Source of the DNA: Streptomyces sp. NRRL F-5630
Lineage (GTDB): Bacteria > Actinomycetota > Actinomycetes > Streptomycetales > Streptomycetaceae
Length of the DNA stretch: 64,000 bases
NCBI RefSeq assembly: GCF_000719475.1
Contig: NZ_JOGO01000023.1
Coordinates: forward strand, 1-64,000
Direction of reading: 5' to 3'
Part shown: piece by piece, positions 16,461-24,501 of the stretch
How positions within the stretch are numbered: the stretch's first letter is position 1
How the letters are laid out: each line of letters begins with the position of its first letter
The notes under the pieces: model-generated
What the model saw: only the letters and a program-made list of their open reading frames with translations
What the model was told of the DNA's origin: nothing
Databases searched by the model: none
Program-made: the position numbers and the translations under genes

Positions 16461-18217
16461 CGCGCGCCCCCCTTCCGGTCGGGGAGTCTGGCGAGTACCT
16501 CGCCCGTCTCGCGGCTGAAGTCCAGCACCTTCGCCTCCTTCGGGACGCGCTGCCACCGCGAGAGCAGCAGCCACCGGATGTCGTACCGCCGCGCGATCTC
16601 CGCGCGCTCCGCCGCGCCCGCCCTGCCGGACAGGTAGCGGTGCGTCGCCCGCCACCGCGCCCGCCGCTCCTTCTCGGGCAGCGCGGGGTCCGGCCAGACG
16701 GGCGCGACCGTGTCGATCCCGAAGCCCGGCAGGCTCCGCACCCCCTCGCGCTGGTCGGTCAGGACCGGCTCGCCCGGACGGACCGACGAGGCCGCCCACG
16801 CGTACGAGGGCCAGTCGGGCAGCCGCCGCGTCTGCGGCGGGGTCCACTTCTCGGGCAGGACGGCGCCGGACTGCGCGAAGGCGAAGCCGGTGCCCGCCGC
16901 CGCCACGACCGCGAGCCCCTTGAGCGCGCGCCCCCGCCCGGCCCGCGTCACCTCCACGGCCACCGCGACCTGCGCGGGCAGCACGGCGAGGCCGAGGACC
17001 CGCCCGTACGTGAAGTGCCCCGACGCCCAGGCGTACCCGGCGACGGCGACGCACGCCGCGCACATCCACGCGAGCGCGTCGCGCGGGTCGCGGCGCAGGC
17101 GCAAGGCGAAGGCGGGGAGCGCGACGAGGCCGAGGAGCCAGAAGTGCCCGAGGAGGCCGGTGTAGAGCGCGGCGTGCGGGGGATCGAGCACGCCGGAGCC
17201 GGCGCCGAGCGCGAGGACGTCGAACCAGGGCAGCCAGGCGAGCGCGGCCAGGACGGCGCCGAGCGGGACGGGCCACCAGGCGGCCCAGGCGCGGAGCGTG
17301 GTGCGGGCGCGGAGCCGGGCGGGGGCGCGGAGCCGGGCGGGGGCGCCGGAGCGGGTGCTCGGGGTACGGCGCGCGGGCCCTCCGGCCCCTGTCCGTACGG
17401 GCTCCTCGGCCACGCCCCGCGCGGGCTCCGGTGACGCCTCCGGCACGGGCGTCCCGCTCTCGCCCCGTACCCGTGCGAGTACCAGCACCGCCGTCCCCAG
17501 CACCCCGGCCACCCCGCTGACCGGGTGCACGAGCAGCAGCACCCCGCACAGCGCCCCGAGCCCGCCCCGTGCCCACCGCGAGGGCGGGTCCGCGCGCTCG
17601 GGATCGGTCAGCTGTGCCGCGTACGCCCAGGTCAGGAGGGCGAGGCCGAGCGCGAAGGTGCTCGGGTACCCGGCCACGACGGGGAGCGAGACGAGCCCGG
17701 CGAAGCCGCTCCACACGAGCGGTTCCGTGCCCCAGAGCGTCACCATCAGCGCGAGGGCGACCGTCGAGGCCCAGCGGCTCGCGGTGAACCGCTTCACGAA
17801 GGCGTTGAGCCCGAGCAGGACCACGAGCAGGTTCACGGGCGCGGCGAGCCGCACCGTCTCCCAGCCGCTCAGCCCGAAGAGCCGGGCGAGCACCCCTTCG
17901 GCGAGCGCGTACGGCGAGTAGTACGGGCTGCCAGCGCCCGGCAGGTCCGCCGCCGGGTGGCGCGGGTGCAGCAGGCTCGCGCGCAGCCGCTCGACGACCG
18001 CCGCGTGCTGCCCGAGGTCGCAGCACGCCTGCACCGAGAGCGCGAGGAGGCTGACGCCGATCCAGAAGAGGCCGCCGAAGACGAAGAAGGGCGTCGGCCG
18101 CCAGCGGCCGAGCGCGCGGGTCGCGGTGGCACCCGGCGGATTGCGGCGGCGGTGGACACGGGGCGGCGAGGGGGGCGGGACGGGGGTGTGCGGGGCCCGG
18201 GCGTCGGTGGAATCCAC
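16457..18217 (-). CDS. Polytopic membrane protein, possible GT-C-type glycosyltransferase
   Basis: The protein has 586 residues with about ten hydrophobic segments, the first at FFVFGGLFWIGVSLLAL near residue 46. A soluble C-terminal part of roughly 150 residues ends in RVPKEAKVLDFSRETGEV. A Pro/Ala/Arg-rich cytoplasmic loop of about 70 residues interrupts the membrane domain in the middle. The arrangement recalls GT-C lipid-linked glycosyltransferases of actinobacteria, but I cannot point to a definite catalytic motif. Translation of the GT2 gene downstream is coupled by an ATGA overlap, which supports a shared role in glycan assembly. It is transcribed divergently from the MBL-fold hydrolase. 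Confidence 0.75.
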   Translation of the reverse strand: MDSTDARAPHTPVPPPSPPRVHRRRNPPGATATRALGRWRPTPFFVFGGLFWIGVSLLALSVQACCDLGQHAAVVERLRASLLHPRHPAADLPGAGSPYYSPYALAEGVLARLFGLSGWETVRLAAPVNLLVVLLGLNAFVKRFTASRWASTVALALMVTLWGTEPLVWSGFAGLVSLPVVAGYPSTFALGLALLTWAYAAQLTDPERADPPSRWARGGLGALCGVLLLVHPVSGVAGVLGTAVLVLARVRGESGTPVPEASPEPARGVAEEPVRTGAGGPARRTPSTRSGAPARLRAPARLRARTTLRAWAAWWPVPLGAVLAALAWLPWFDVLALGAGSGVLDPPHAALYTGLLGHFWLLGLVALPAFALRLRRDPRDALAWMCAACVAVAGYAWASGHFTYGRVLGLAVLPAQVAVAVEVTRAGRGRALKGLAVVAAAGTGFAFAQSGAVLPEKWTPPQTRRLPDWPSYAWAASSVRPGEPVLTDQREGVRSLPGFGIDTVAPVWPDPALPEKERRARWRATHRYLSGRAGAAERAEIARRYDIRWLLLSRWQRVPKEAKVLDFSRETGEVLARLPDRKGGAR

Positions 18218-18504
18218 GGTGAGCGGGGTTCCTCTCGGGGGACGGCGCCCGTACGGGCCGGACAGGAGATCCGTCCCACGCAGGCGGGGCGCAAACCACC
18301 TGAAAGCGTACTAATTGGTCAATACGAAGTATGGGGGCCGGGGGAGGCCCGCGCTGCCCACGCGCGTGAGCTGCGGCGTGCGGGACCTGTGGCCGGGGGA
18401 GGGGCGGCGATGGCTCGTGGCGGACCCGGGTGCCGGAGCGCGTGAGCGACGATGCTCGCAGAGGGCGAACGCGAGGTGCGACGGACGGAGAGGGGGCGGG
18501 AGAC
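18218..18504. promoter_or_regulatory. Divergent intergenic region with an AT-rich core
   Basis: No gene is seen in these 287 bases. Bases about 18299-18335 are clearly richer in A and T than the surroundings (CTAATTGGTCAATACGAAG) and probably contain the promoter(s) for the minus-strand membrane protein and/or the plus-strand hydrolase. No confident -35/-10 pair could be assigned. Confidence 0.35.
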
Positions 18505-19443
18505 ATGGCGGATGCATCGGCCTACCCGGACGAGCGACTGCGGCGGCCCGCGACGGGCCGCTCGCTGCGGCTGGGCGCGACGAGGGTGTCGTATGTCCCG
18601 GACGGGGTGCTGCTGGGGCGGCCGGGCGCGTGGTTGCCGGACACCACGGAGCGGACCTGGGCGGAGCACCCCGAGTACCTGGACGCCTCGGGCTACGTGG
18701 TGGCGAGCGTCGGCAGCCTCCTGATCGAGCACGGCGACCGCGCGCTGCTGATCGACGCGGGTCTCGGCCCGTACGCCCTGCCCGCCGATCCGGCGACGCC
18801 GAACGGGCCCGCGCACGGGGGCGCGCTCCTGGACAACCTCGCCGCGCTGGGCCGCCGCCCGGACCGGATCGAGGCGGTGGCCTTCAGCCACCTGCACCCC
18901 GATCACGTCGGCTGGGCCGCCCACATCGCCCCCGGTGCCGACCGGCCCGCCTTCACCGACGCCGCGTACCTGGTCGCCGAGCCGGAGTGGGCGCGGTACC
19001 GGAGGCCGAAGGCCGGGCAGCAGGAGACCCTCACCGCGCTCGCGCCGCAGGTCCGCACGGTGGCCGACGGGGAGGAGATCTTCCCCGGCGTCCGGGCCAG
19101 GTTCGCCCCGGGGCACACCGCCGGGCACACCGAGTTCGTGATCACCGGCGGCGGGCACCGCCTGATCGCCTTCGGCGACTCGCTGCACCTGCCGATCCAG
19201 GTGGACCACCCCGAGTGGAGGTGCGTCTGGGACGACGATCCCGCCGCTGCCGCCGAGCACCGGCGCCGCCTCGTGGCCGAACTGCGGGAGCCCGCCACAC
19301 TCGGCTTCGGCGTCCACTTCGCCGACGTCGTCTTCGGCCACGTCCGCCCCAGCCCCTCGGGCCCGGCCTGGCAACCCCTGGACGAGGGGGACGCGGGAGA
19401 TGTCCGGGACGCACCCTTTGCTGGAGACCAACAAGCGCCCTGA
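18505..19443 (+). CDS. MBL-fold metallo-hydrolase
   Basis: The cytoplasmic protein is about 312 residues. The zinc-binding motif HxHxDH is present as SHLHPDHVGW (His129, His131, Asp133, His134). A second metal region lies in PGHTAGHTEFV near residue 198, and a bridging Asp in AFGDSLH near residue 223. This is the glyoxalase II / lactonase-like branch of the metallo-beta-lactamase fold; the substrate cannot be predicted. ATG 18505 follows a GGGAG ribosome-binding site. An upstream GTG at 18430 keeps the frame open but adds a residue stretch with no family look. It stands alone, ahead of the WhiJ-like island. Confidence 0.85.
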   Translation: MADASAYPDERLRRPATGRSLRLGATRVSYVPDGVLLGRPGAWLPDTTERTWAEHPEYLDASGYVVASVGSLLIEHGDRALLIDAGLGPYALPADPATPNGPAHGGALLDNLAALGRRPDRIEAVAFSHLHPDHVGWAAHIAPGADRPAFTDAAYLVAEPEWARYRRPKAGQQETLTALAPQVRTVADGEEIFPGVRARFAPGHTAGHTEFVITGGGHRLIAFGDSLHLPIQVDHPEWRCVWDDDPAAAAEHRRRLVAELREPATLGFGVHFADVVFGHVRPSPSGPAWQPLDEGDAGDVRDAPFAGDQQAP

Positions 19444-19628
19444 AGCGGCGAGTTGCCGCTTTCGAAACCTCGACCCGCTATCCGGAGTCTTTCGATCGCG
19501 AACGCCGAAGACGCAGCCATCTCAGCGGCCTGACAGAGGTGTCCGGGGGCAGCGCCCAGGTGCTCTGGTGGGTGATTCCTTCGGGGGTTACGGTCCCGGC
19601 ATCATCCACACGGCCCCGAGGGGGAAGC

Positions 19629-20375
19629 ATGTCGCGTCGTCTGCGCAAGGTGGGTACGAACTCCGGCAACGACGGGTGCCCGACGCTGTACGAGGTGCCG
19701 GGCACGGATCGGTACGTGGTCCAGGGCGACCGGGTGACCGACCCGGGAGAGCTGGACCAGCTCGACAACCTGACGCCGGCCGAGGGAGCGGTGACGGTAC
19801 CGCGGGAGTTGCTGGCGAACTTCGGCCCGAAGGAGCCCGTACACGTGCCGCGGTGGATCAGCCTCGAGGAATTCGGCGGGATGTTCGCCAAGGTCAAGCA
19901 TTCGGCGTGGCGACTGGAGACTCGCCGCCGGTACGCGGAGGACGAGGCCACCGACACCTACGCGCAGTTCGTCGCGGAAGGCCGCGTGAGCTGGGACCTG
20001 GACGACCCGTGGTGCGTGAACCGGCGTGAGCAGGCGGCGCTCGGCAAGCGCTTCGAGCGGGTGCGTGTCCTGGACGAGCCCGCGACCGAGGGTCAGCGCT
20101 ACCTGCTCGACAACGCGCGCCGCAACACCGCTGTCGGCGAGCGCATCCATGTGCTGCCCCGCTCGCGTGCCGAGGAACTGGACCTCCCGGCGGAAGACTT
20201 CTGGCTGTTCGACGGCCGCGTCGTCGCACTGCTCCACTTCGACGCGGAGGACGCCATGACGGGCGTCGAGCTGATCACGAACCCGGTGGAGGTCGTGCGG
20301 TACGCGCAGGTACGCGAGGCGGCCGAGCACTTCGCCGTGCCCTTCGACCAGGCGGGCGCTACCTTCGGCGTGTGA
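19629..20375 (+). CDS. DUF6879-type protein with an extra N-terminal small-protein domain
   Basis: The product has 248 residues. The first 70 (KVGTNSGNDGCPTLYEVPG, then a VVQGDRVTDPGEL stretch) look like a small protein that often stands alone at such loci. The rest (ISLEEFGGMFAKVKHSAW to the end) is a DUF6879-type domain rich in Arg and acidic residues, with the conserved LPAEDFWLFDG segment. Such proteins are habitually encoded beside WhiJ-like helix-turn-helix regulators in Streptomyces, and this one overlaps the regulator start by four bases (GTGA). The likely role is as partner of that regulator in developmental or antibiotic control. The biochemical function is unknown. Confidence 0.75.
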   Translation: MSRRLRKVGTNSGNDGCPTLYEVPGTDRYVVQGDRVTDPGELDQLDNLTPAEGAVTVPRELLANFGPKEPVHVPRWISLEEFGGMFAKVKHSAWRLETRRRYAEDEATDTYAQFVAEGRVSWDLDDPWCVNRREQAALGKRFERVRVLDEPATEGQRYLLDNARRNTAVGERIHVLPRSRAEELDLPAEDFWLFDGRVVALLHFDAEDAMTGVELITNPVEVVRYAQVREAAEHFAVPFDQAGATFGV

Positions 20376-21208
20376 CCACCGATTACCAGCAGGGCCGGGT
20401 CTCCCTCGGTGCGCGCCTTCGTGAGCTGCGTGCCGGGGTCACCGGCCGGGACCTGGCCGCCCGGCTGGGCTGGCCGCAGTCGAAGGTGTCGAAACTGGAG
20501 ACGGGCCGTCAGTCCGCCACCGCTGAGGACTTGCGGGCGTGGGCGGAGGCGACGGGGCATCCGGAGGCGGCCGGGGAGTTGTGCGCGCGTCTCACGGGCC
20601 TGGAGTCGCACATCCGCTCGTGGCGCCGCCAACTGCGGGCCGGGCACCGCCCGGTGCAGGACACGCTCACCGTCGAGTACGAGCGCTCCACCGTCTTGCG
20701 CGCGTGGTCGAGTTCGATGGTCGTAGGGATGCTCCAGACTCCCGACTACGCCCGCGCGGTCTTCCACCGCTACCAGGACCTTCACCAGTCCGTGCGCGAT
20801 GTGGACGACGCCGTGCGCGCCCGCATCCGCCGTCAGGATCTCCTGTACGGGCAAGGGCGGGTGTTCCACATCCTCATGTGGGAGGCCGCGCTGCACGCGG
20901 GTGTGTGCGCCCCGCACGTCCTCGCCGCGCAACTGGACCGCCTCGGCGGCGTGATCGGCCTGGACACGGTACGCCTCGGCATCATCCCCTTCGGCGCACA
21001 GGTACGCATCCCGCCCGCCAACGGCTTCTGGCTGTACGACGACCGCCTCGCCATCGCCGAGGACTGGCACGCGGAGTTGTGGCTCGACGACAGCGAAAGC
21101 GTCACCCTCTACCGCCGCGTGTGGGACGCGCTCGCCTCGGCGGCCGTGTACGGGGCCCACGCTCACCGGCTCATCAGCCGGGCGCGGGCCGGCGTGGACG
21201 TGCACTGA
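20372..21208 (+). CDS. Helix-turn-helix regulator with DUF5753 domain (WhiJ-like)
   Basis: The product has 278 residues with a GTG start overlapping the upstream stop. An XRE-type helix-turn-helix spans about residues 9-60 (GRDLAARLGWPQSKVSKLE). The C-terminal DUF5753 region follows from about residue 90, with YERSTVLRAWSSSMVVGMLQ and QTPDYARAVF, the usual features of this large Streptomyces family. WhiJ and relatives control sporulation or antibiotic production together with small partner proteins. The coupled DUF6879-type gene is the presumed partner. The regulon is unknown. Confidence 0.9.
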   Translation: MTTDYQQGRVSLGARLRELRAGVTGRDLAARLGWPQSKVSKLETGRQSATAEDLRAWAEATGHPEAAGELCARLTGLESHIRSWRRQLRAGHRPVQDTLTVEYERSTVLRAWSSSMVVGMLQTPDYARAVFHRYQDLHQSVRDVDDAVRARIRRQDLLYGQGRVFHILMWEAALHAGVCAPHVLAAQLDRLGGVIGLDTVRLGIIPFGAQVRIPPANGFWLYDDRLAIAEDWHAELWLDDSESVTLYRRVWDALASAAVYGAHAHRLISRARAGVDVH

Positions 21209-21297
21209 GCGAATCCCCGCGCATCCCCCGGCCGAGCGGAAGAATCACGGAGAATCACGCGGGCCCCTGATTCGCGCCCGCGTCTACGGTCCGTGTC

Positions 21298-21735
21298 ATG
21301 ATGATCATCCTGGGTGAGATCGGGTGTCGCTGGCTCACGCACACCGTGGCGAACCCACAGCAAGCACTCCGCACATGGACGCACGACGACCGGCTCGTAC
21401 CCGTCCCCTCCACCGGCGCCCGGCGGGTCGCTCAAGCGCCGCTCTGTCCCAGCATCGACGCCATGTGCGCCATCCGCCCCACGGGCGCGCCCGGGCCCGT
21501 CCTCGCCTCCGTTCGTGAACCGCTCGCCCGGTGGCTCGTTCCGGCCGAGGAGGCGGACGACCTCGCCGACCTCCGTCGGCTTACCGTCCACCCACGCGGC
21601 TGGGCACTCGACAGCCCGCACGAGGGCATCGGCAGCCGACGGTTGTGGCTTCTCCCGCCGGACGGAAGCGGGCAGCTCACGCCCGCAGCACCGCTCGGCG
21701 CCGCGTTCGGCCCGGCCAGGGCAACAGCACGGTGA
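21298..21735 (+). CDS. Small hypothetical protein of the regulator island
   Basis: The predicted protein has 145 residues and no membrane segment or signal. It contains an HTVANPQQALRTW stretch and, near the C terminus, the pattern HPRGWALDSP followed by SRRLWLLPPDG. It loosely resembles small proteins found beside helix-turn-helix regulators in Streptomyces; I do not recognise a biochemical function. The start is uncertain: no good ribosome-binding site precedes ATG 21298 or ATG 21301. Its stop overlaps the GTG of the next small gene by four bases, which supports it being translated. Confidence 0.55.
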   Translation: MMIILGEIGCRWLTHTVANPQQALRTWTHDDRLVPVPSTGARRVAQAPLCPSIDAMCAIRPTGAPGPVLASVREPLARWLVPAEEADDLADLRRLTVHPRGWALDSPHEGIGSRRLWLLPPDGSGQLTPAAPLGAAFGPARATAR

Positions 21736-21956
21736 GCGTGCCCACCGGCAAGGTCGCCCTGCCCGCCGTGGAAACGCTCACCGACGAGCAGCGACGAGGC
21801 CGCGCCTGCGTGTGGTGCGAAACGCCACTCGACCCCGGCATCAGCGACATCGACCTCGGCGCACGCCCCGCCACCCGCACCGCCCGCGCCTGGTTCCCAC
21901 GCGCCTGCCCCAACTGCGCACACGTCCACGTCGGCACCAGGGGGCCGACACCATGA
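21732..21956 (+). CDS. Small zinc-ribbon-like protein
   Basis: The protein has 74 residues and a GTG start overlapping the upstream stop. Two CxxC pairs (CVWC near residue 27 and CPNC near 61) are separated by about 30 residues, as expected for a zinc ribbon. The segment CETPLDPGISDIDLG may contact a partner. It is probably a cytoplasmic accessory protein of the upstream gene; similar small proteins follow HTH-linked ORFs in this genus. Function unknown. Confidence 0.6.
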   Translation: MSVPTGKVALPAVETLTDEQRRGRACVWCETPLDPGISDIDLGARPATRTARAWFPRACPNCAHVHVGTRGPTP

Positions 21957-22104
21957 ACGTCGCAGGGAACGCGGACGCGCCCCCTGGAGGGAACGCGGAC
22001 TGACTCACAGGGGAACACGGACCCGCTCCCGTGCGGCAGCCCGGACCCGCTCCCGTGCGGCGCCGCGGACCCGTTCCCGCCGGAGGCGTGCTCCGCGCAC
22101 GTGG

Positions 22105-22162
22105 CAGGGGCCGCTGTTCCTCGGGCGCCCCGGTCGGCGCGTACGAGGAACAGCGGCCCCTG
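22105..22162 (-). terminator. Strong terminator of the sugar ABC operon
   Basis: Perfect 19-base arms (22105-22123 and 22144-22162) enclose a 20-base loop. The hairpin begins five bases after the stop of the last permease gene (read on the minus strand). Just beyond it, 22020-22085 contains near-repeats of the string CGGACCCGCTCCCGTGCGG. Confidence 0.85.
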
Positions 22163-22167
22163 GCCGC

Positions 22168-23088
22168 CTACTTGACCGCTCCCGCCATCACCCCCGATAC
22201 GAACTGCCGCTGGAAGGCGAAGAAGACGACGAGCGGGATGAGCATCGACAGGAAGGCGCCCGGGGCGAGGATGTCCACGTTGTTGCCGAACTGCCGTACC
22301 TGCTGCTGGAGCGCGACCGTGATCGGCGGGCTGCCGGAGTCCGCGAAGATCAGCGCGATGAGCATGTCGTTCCACACCCACAGGAACTGGAAGATGCCGA
22401 GCGAGGCGATCGCCGGGCCCGCGAGCGGCATCACGACGCGGGTGAACAGGCGGAGTTCGCCCGCGCCGTCGAGCCGCGCAGCTTCGAGGAGTTCGCGCGG
22501 GATCTCCGCGAAGAAGTTCCGCAGCAGGAAGACCGCGAAGGGCAGTCCGAAGGCGACGTGGAAAAGGATCACGCCGATCGTGGACTCGAAGATCCCTATC
22601 CAGCCGAAGAGTTCGGACACCGGCAGCAGCGCGACCTGCACGGGCACGACCAACAGCCCCACCACGAGCAGGAACCAGCCGTCCCGGCCCGGGAAGTCCA
22701 TCCAGGCGAAGGCGTATCCGGCGAGCGAGCCGATCACCACGACGAGGAGCGTGGACGGCACGGTGATGAGCACCGTCGACCACAGGCTGTGCGTGATCGC
22801 GCTGTTGTCGAGCAGGTTGCCGTAGTTCTCGACCGTGAGCTGGGCCGGGCTCGTGAGGACCTTCCACCAGCCGTCGTTCGCGATGTCGGACGGCGAGCGG
22901 AGCGAGGAGATCAGAAGCCCGATCGTCGGCACGAGCCAGAACACGGCGACGGCGAGCAGGAAGATCCGCAGCACACCGCCCGCCGCGAGGCGCGTGGCGC
23001 GGGCGGCGAACGACTCGCCCTTGCCGGGGCGCCTGCCGGTAGCGGTGCTCGTGGGTTCCGGGACCGTCCCGGGTACGGCGGCGGTCAT
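22168..23088 (-). CDS. CUT1-family sugar ABC transporter permease (MalG-like)
   Basis: This membrane protein has 306 residues and about six membrane segments. The EAA loop that contacts the ATPase is present as EAARLDGAGELRLFTRVV near residue 206. It begins with a short Pro/Thr-rich cytosolic tail and a first segment LLAVAVFWLVPTIGLLI. As the second permease, it forms the channel with the protein encoded at 23085-24497, whose stop overlaps its start by four bases. It probably imports an oligosaccharide or glycoside; the substrate is not readable. Confidence 0.92.
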   Translation of the reverse strand: MTAAVPGTVPEPTSTATGRRPGKGESFAARATRLAAGGVLRIFLLAVAVFWLVPTIGLLISSLRSPSDIANDGWWKVLTSPAQLTVENYGNLLDNSAITHSLWSTVLITVPSTLLVVVIGSLAGYAFAWMDFPGRDGWFLLVVGLLVVPVQVALLPVSELFGWIGIFESTIGVILFHVAFGLPFAVFLLRNFFAEIPRELLEAARLDGAGELRLFTRVVMPLAGPAIASLGIFQFLWVWNDMLIALIFADSGSPPITVALQQQVRQFGNNVDILAPGAFLSMLIPLVVFFAFQRQFVSGVMAGAVK

Positions 23089-24497
23089 CGGCGTTCCTCC
23101 TTGCGTTCCCTGCGCAGCCTGCGGATGTTGAGCAGCATCACCGGCACCACCAGGATGAACAGGAAGATCGAGATGGCGCTCGCCACGCCCGCGTCCCCGT
23201 CCACGAAGGCCGTGTTGTACAGCTCGACGGCGAGGACGTTCGCGTCGTCGCGCGCCGAGCCCGGCGGGATCACGTAGACGAGGTCGAAGATCTTCAGCAC
23301 GTTGATCATGAGCGTGACGAGCACGACGCCGAGCACGGGCGCGAGCAGCGGTACGGTGATCCGGCGGAAGACCTGCCACTCTCCGGCCCCGTCGACCCGT
23401 GCCGCTTCGAGGAGTTCGCGCGGCAGGCCCGCGAGTCCCGCCCCGATGAGCACCATCGCGAACCCGGCCCACATCCACACGTACGCGCCGATGACCGACC
23501 ACGTGACGAGCGAGGGACCGAGCCAGTTGATGCCGCCGTACGGCTCGCGGAAGTTGTCGGCCGGGAGCCGGAGACGGGCGCCGTCCGCCTCCGCGGGGAG
23601 TGTGAAGCGGCCGTCGGCGCCGGCCTTCGCGGAGGCGACCACCTTGCCGTCCTTCACGGCCTCGACCCGCATCCCCGGGTAACCGAGTTCCTTCGGGTCC
23701 ACCTTGTCGAGCGTGCCGCCCCCGCCCTTCGTGAAGTCCTGCCAGACCGTGCCCGTGATCTCCCCGTCCTTGCCGGGAGCGGGCACGGCGGCGGGCTTCG
23801 CGCTGTCGGGCATGACGTCGGGGGCGACACCGACGAGGGGGAGGAGAACGTTCGTTCCGGCCCGTACCGGCTCCTTCGTCAAGAACGCCCCGCCCTTGAC
23901 CGCCTCCAGCGCCGAGCGGGGGCGCGGATGGGCCTTCGGGAAGGCGGAGGACTCCGCGAAGGTGTCGTGCACGGTCACGGCGACCGCGTTCGCGACGCCC
24001 CGGTCGGGGTCCTGCTCGTACACGAGCCGGAAGATGATCCCCGAGGCGAGCATCGAGATCGCCATCGGCATGAAGACGAGCAGCTTGAACGCCGTTCCCC
24101 ACTTGATGCGTTCGGTGAGGACGGCGAGCACGAGCCCGAGCGCCGTCGCGACGGTCGGCGCCACGACGAGCCAGATCGCGTTGTTCTTGATCGCCGTCCT
24201 GATGTTCGGGTCCGAGAACATCTCGCCGTAGTTCCCGAGGCCGACGAAGTCGTCCCCCGAGGAGTCGAAGAGACTCCGGACGACGTTCCACACGATCGGG
24301 TAGAGGACGAGCGCGCCGAGCAGGACGAGCGCGGGGAGCAGGAAGAGGAAGGCGAGCGAACGACGCGTGCGGGTGACGGACTGGGGGCCCCGGTTCCCGG
24401 GGCCGTCGGGGGCGGTACGGGGCGCGGGCACGCTCCCGCCGGGGGACGCGGGGGGCACCGGTACGGGACCGGCACCCCCCGCCGCTTCGGTGGCCAT
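23085..24497 (-). CDS. CUT1-family sugar ABC transporter permease with a large inserted extracytoplasmic domain
   Basis: The protein has 470 residues, about 150 more than a usual MalF-like permease of this type. The core has six membrane segments (first: LAFLFLLPALVLLGALVLY) and an EAA loop, EAARVDGAGEWQVF, near residue 378. Between the third and fourth segments, about residues 170-320, lies an insert with a carboxypeptidase-regulatory/SdrD-B-like beta domain (GTVWQDF, GYPGMRVEAVKDG, ADGRFTLP), predicted outside the membrane. It probably helps dock the binding protein or the sugar. Upstream is the binding-protein gene, separated by four bases from its stop. Confidence 0.9.
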   Translation of the reverse strand: MATEAAGGAGPVPVPPASPGGSVPAPRTAPDGPGNRGPQSVTRTRRSLAFLFLLPALVLLGALVLYPIVWNVVRSLFDSSGDDFVGLGNYGEMFSDPNIRTAIKNNAIWLVVAPTVATALGLVLAVLTERIKWGTAFKLLVFMPMAISMLASGIIFRLVYEQDPDRGVANAVAVTVHDTFAESSAFPKAHPRPRSALEAVKGGAFLTKEPVRAGTNVLLPLVGVAPDVMPDSAKPAAVPAPGKDGEITGTVWQDFTKGGGGTLDKVDPKELGYPGMRVEAVKDGKVVASAKAGADGRFTLPAEADGARLRLPADNFREPYGGINWLGPSLVTWSVIGAYVWMWAGFAMVLIGAGLAGLPRELLEAARVDGAGEWQVFRRITVPLLAPVLGVVLVTLMINVLKIFDLVYVIPPGSARDDANVLAVELYNTAFVDGDAGVASAISIFLFILVVPVMLLNIRRLRRERKEERR

Positions 24498-24501
24498 CCC
24501 G

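Noticed and set aside
23085..24300. Two separate permease fragments split by a frameshift
   Set aside because: The frame is continuous through the inserted beta domain, and all six membrane segments and the EAA loop are in one protein.
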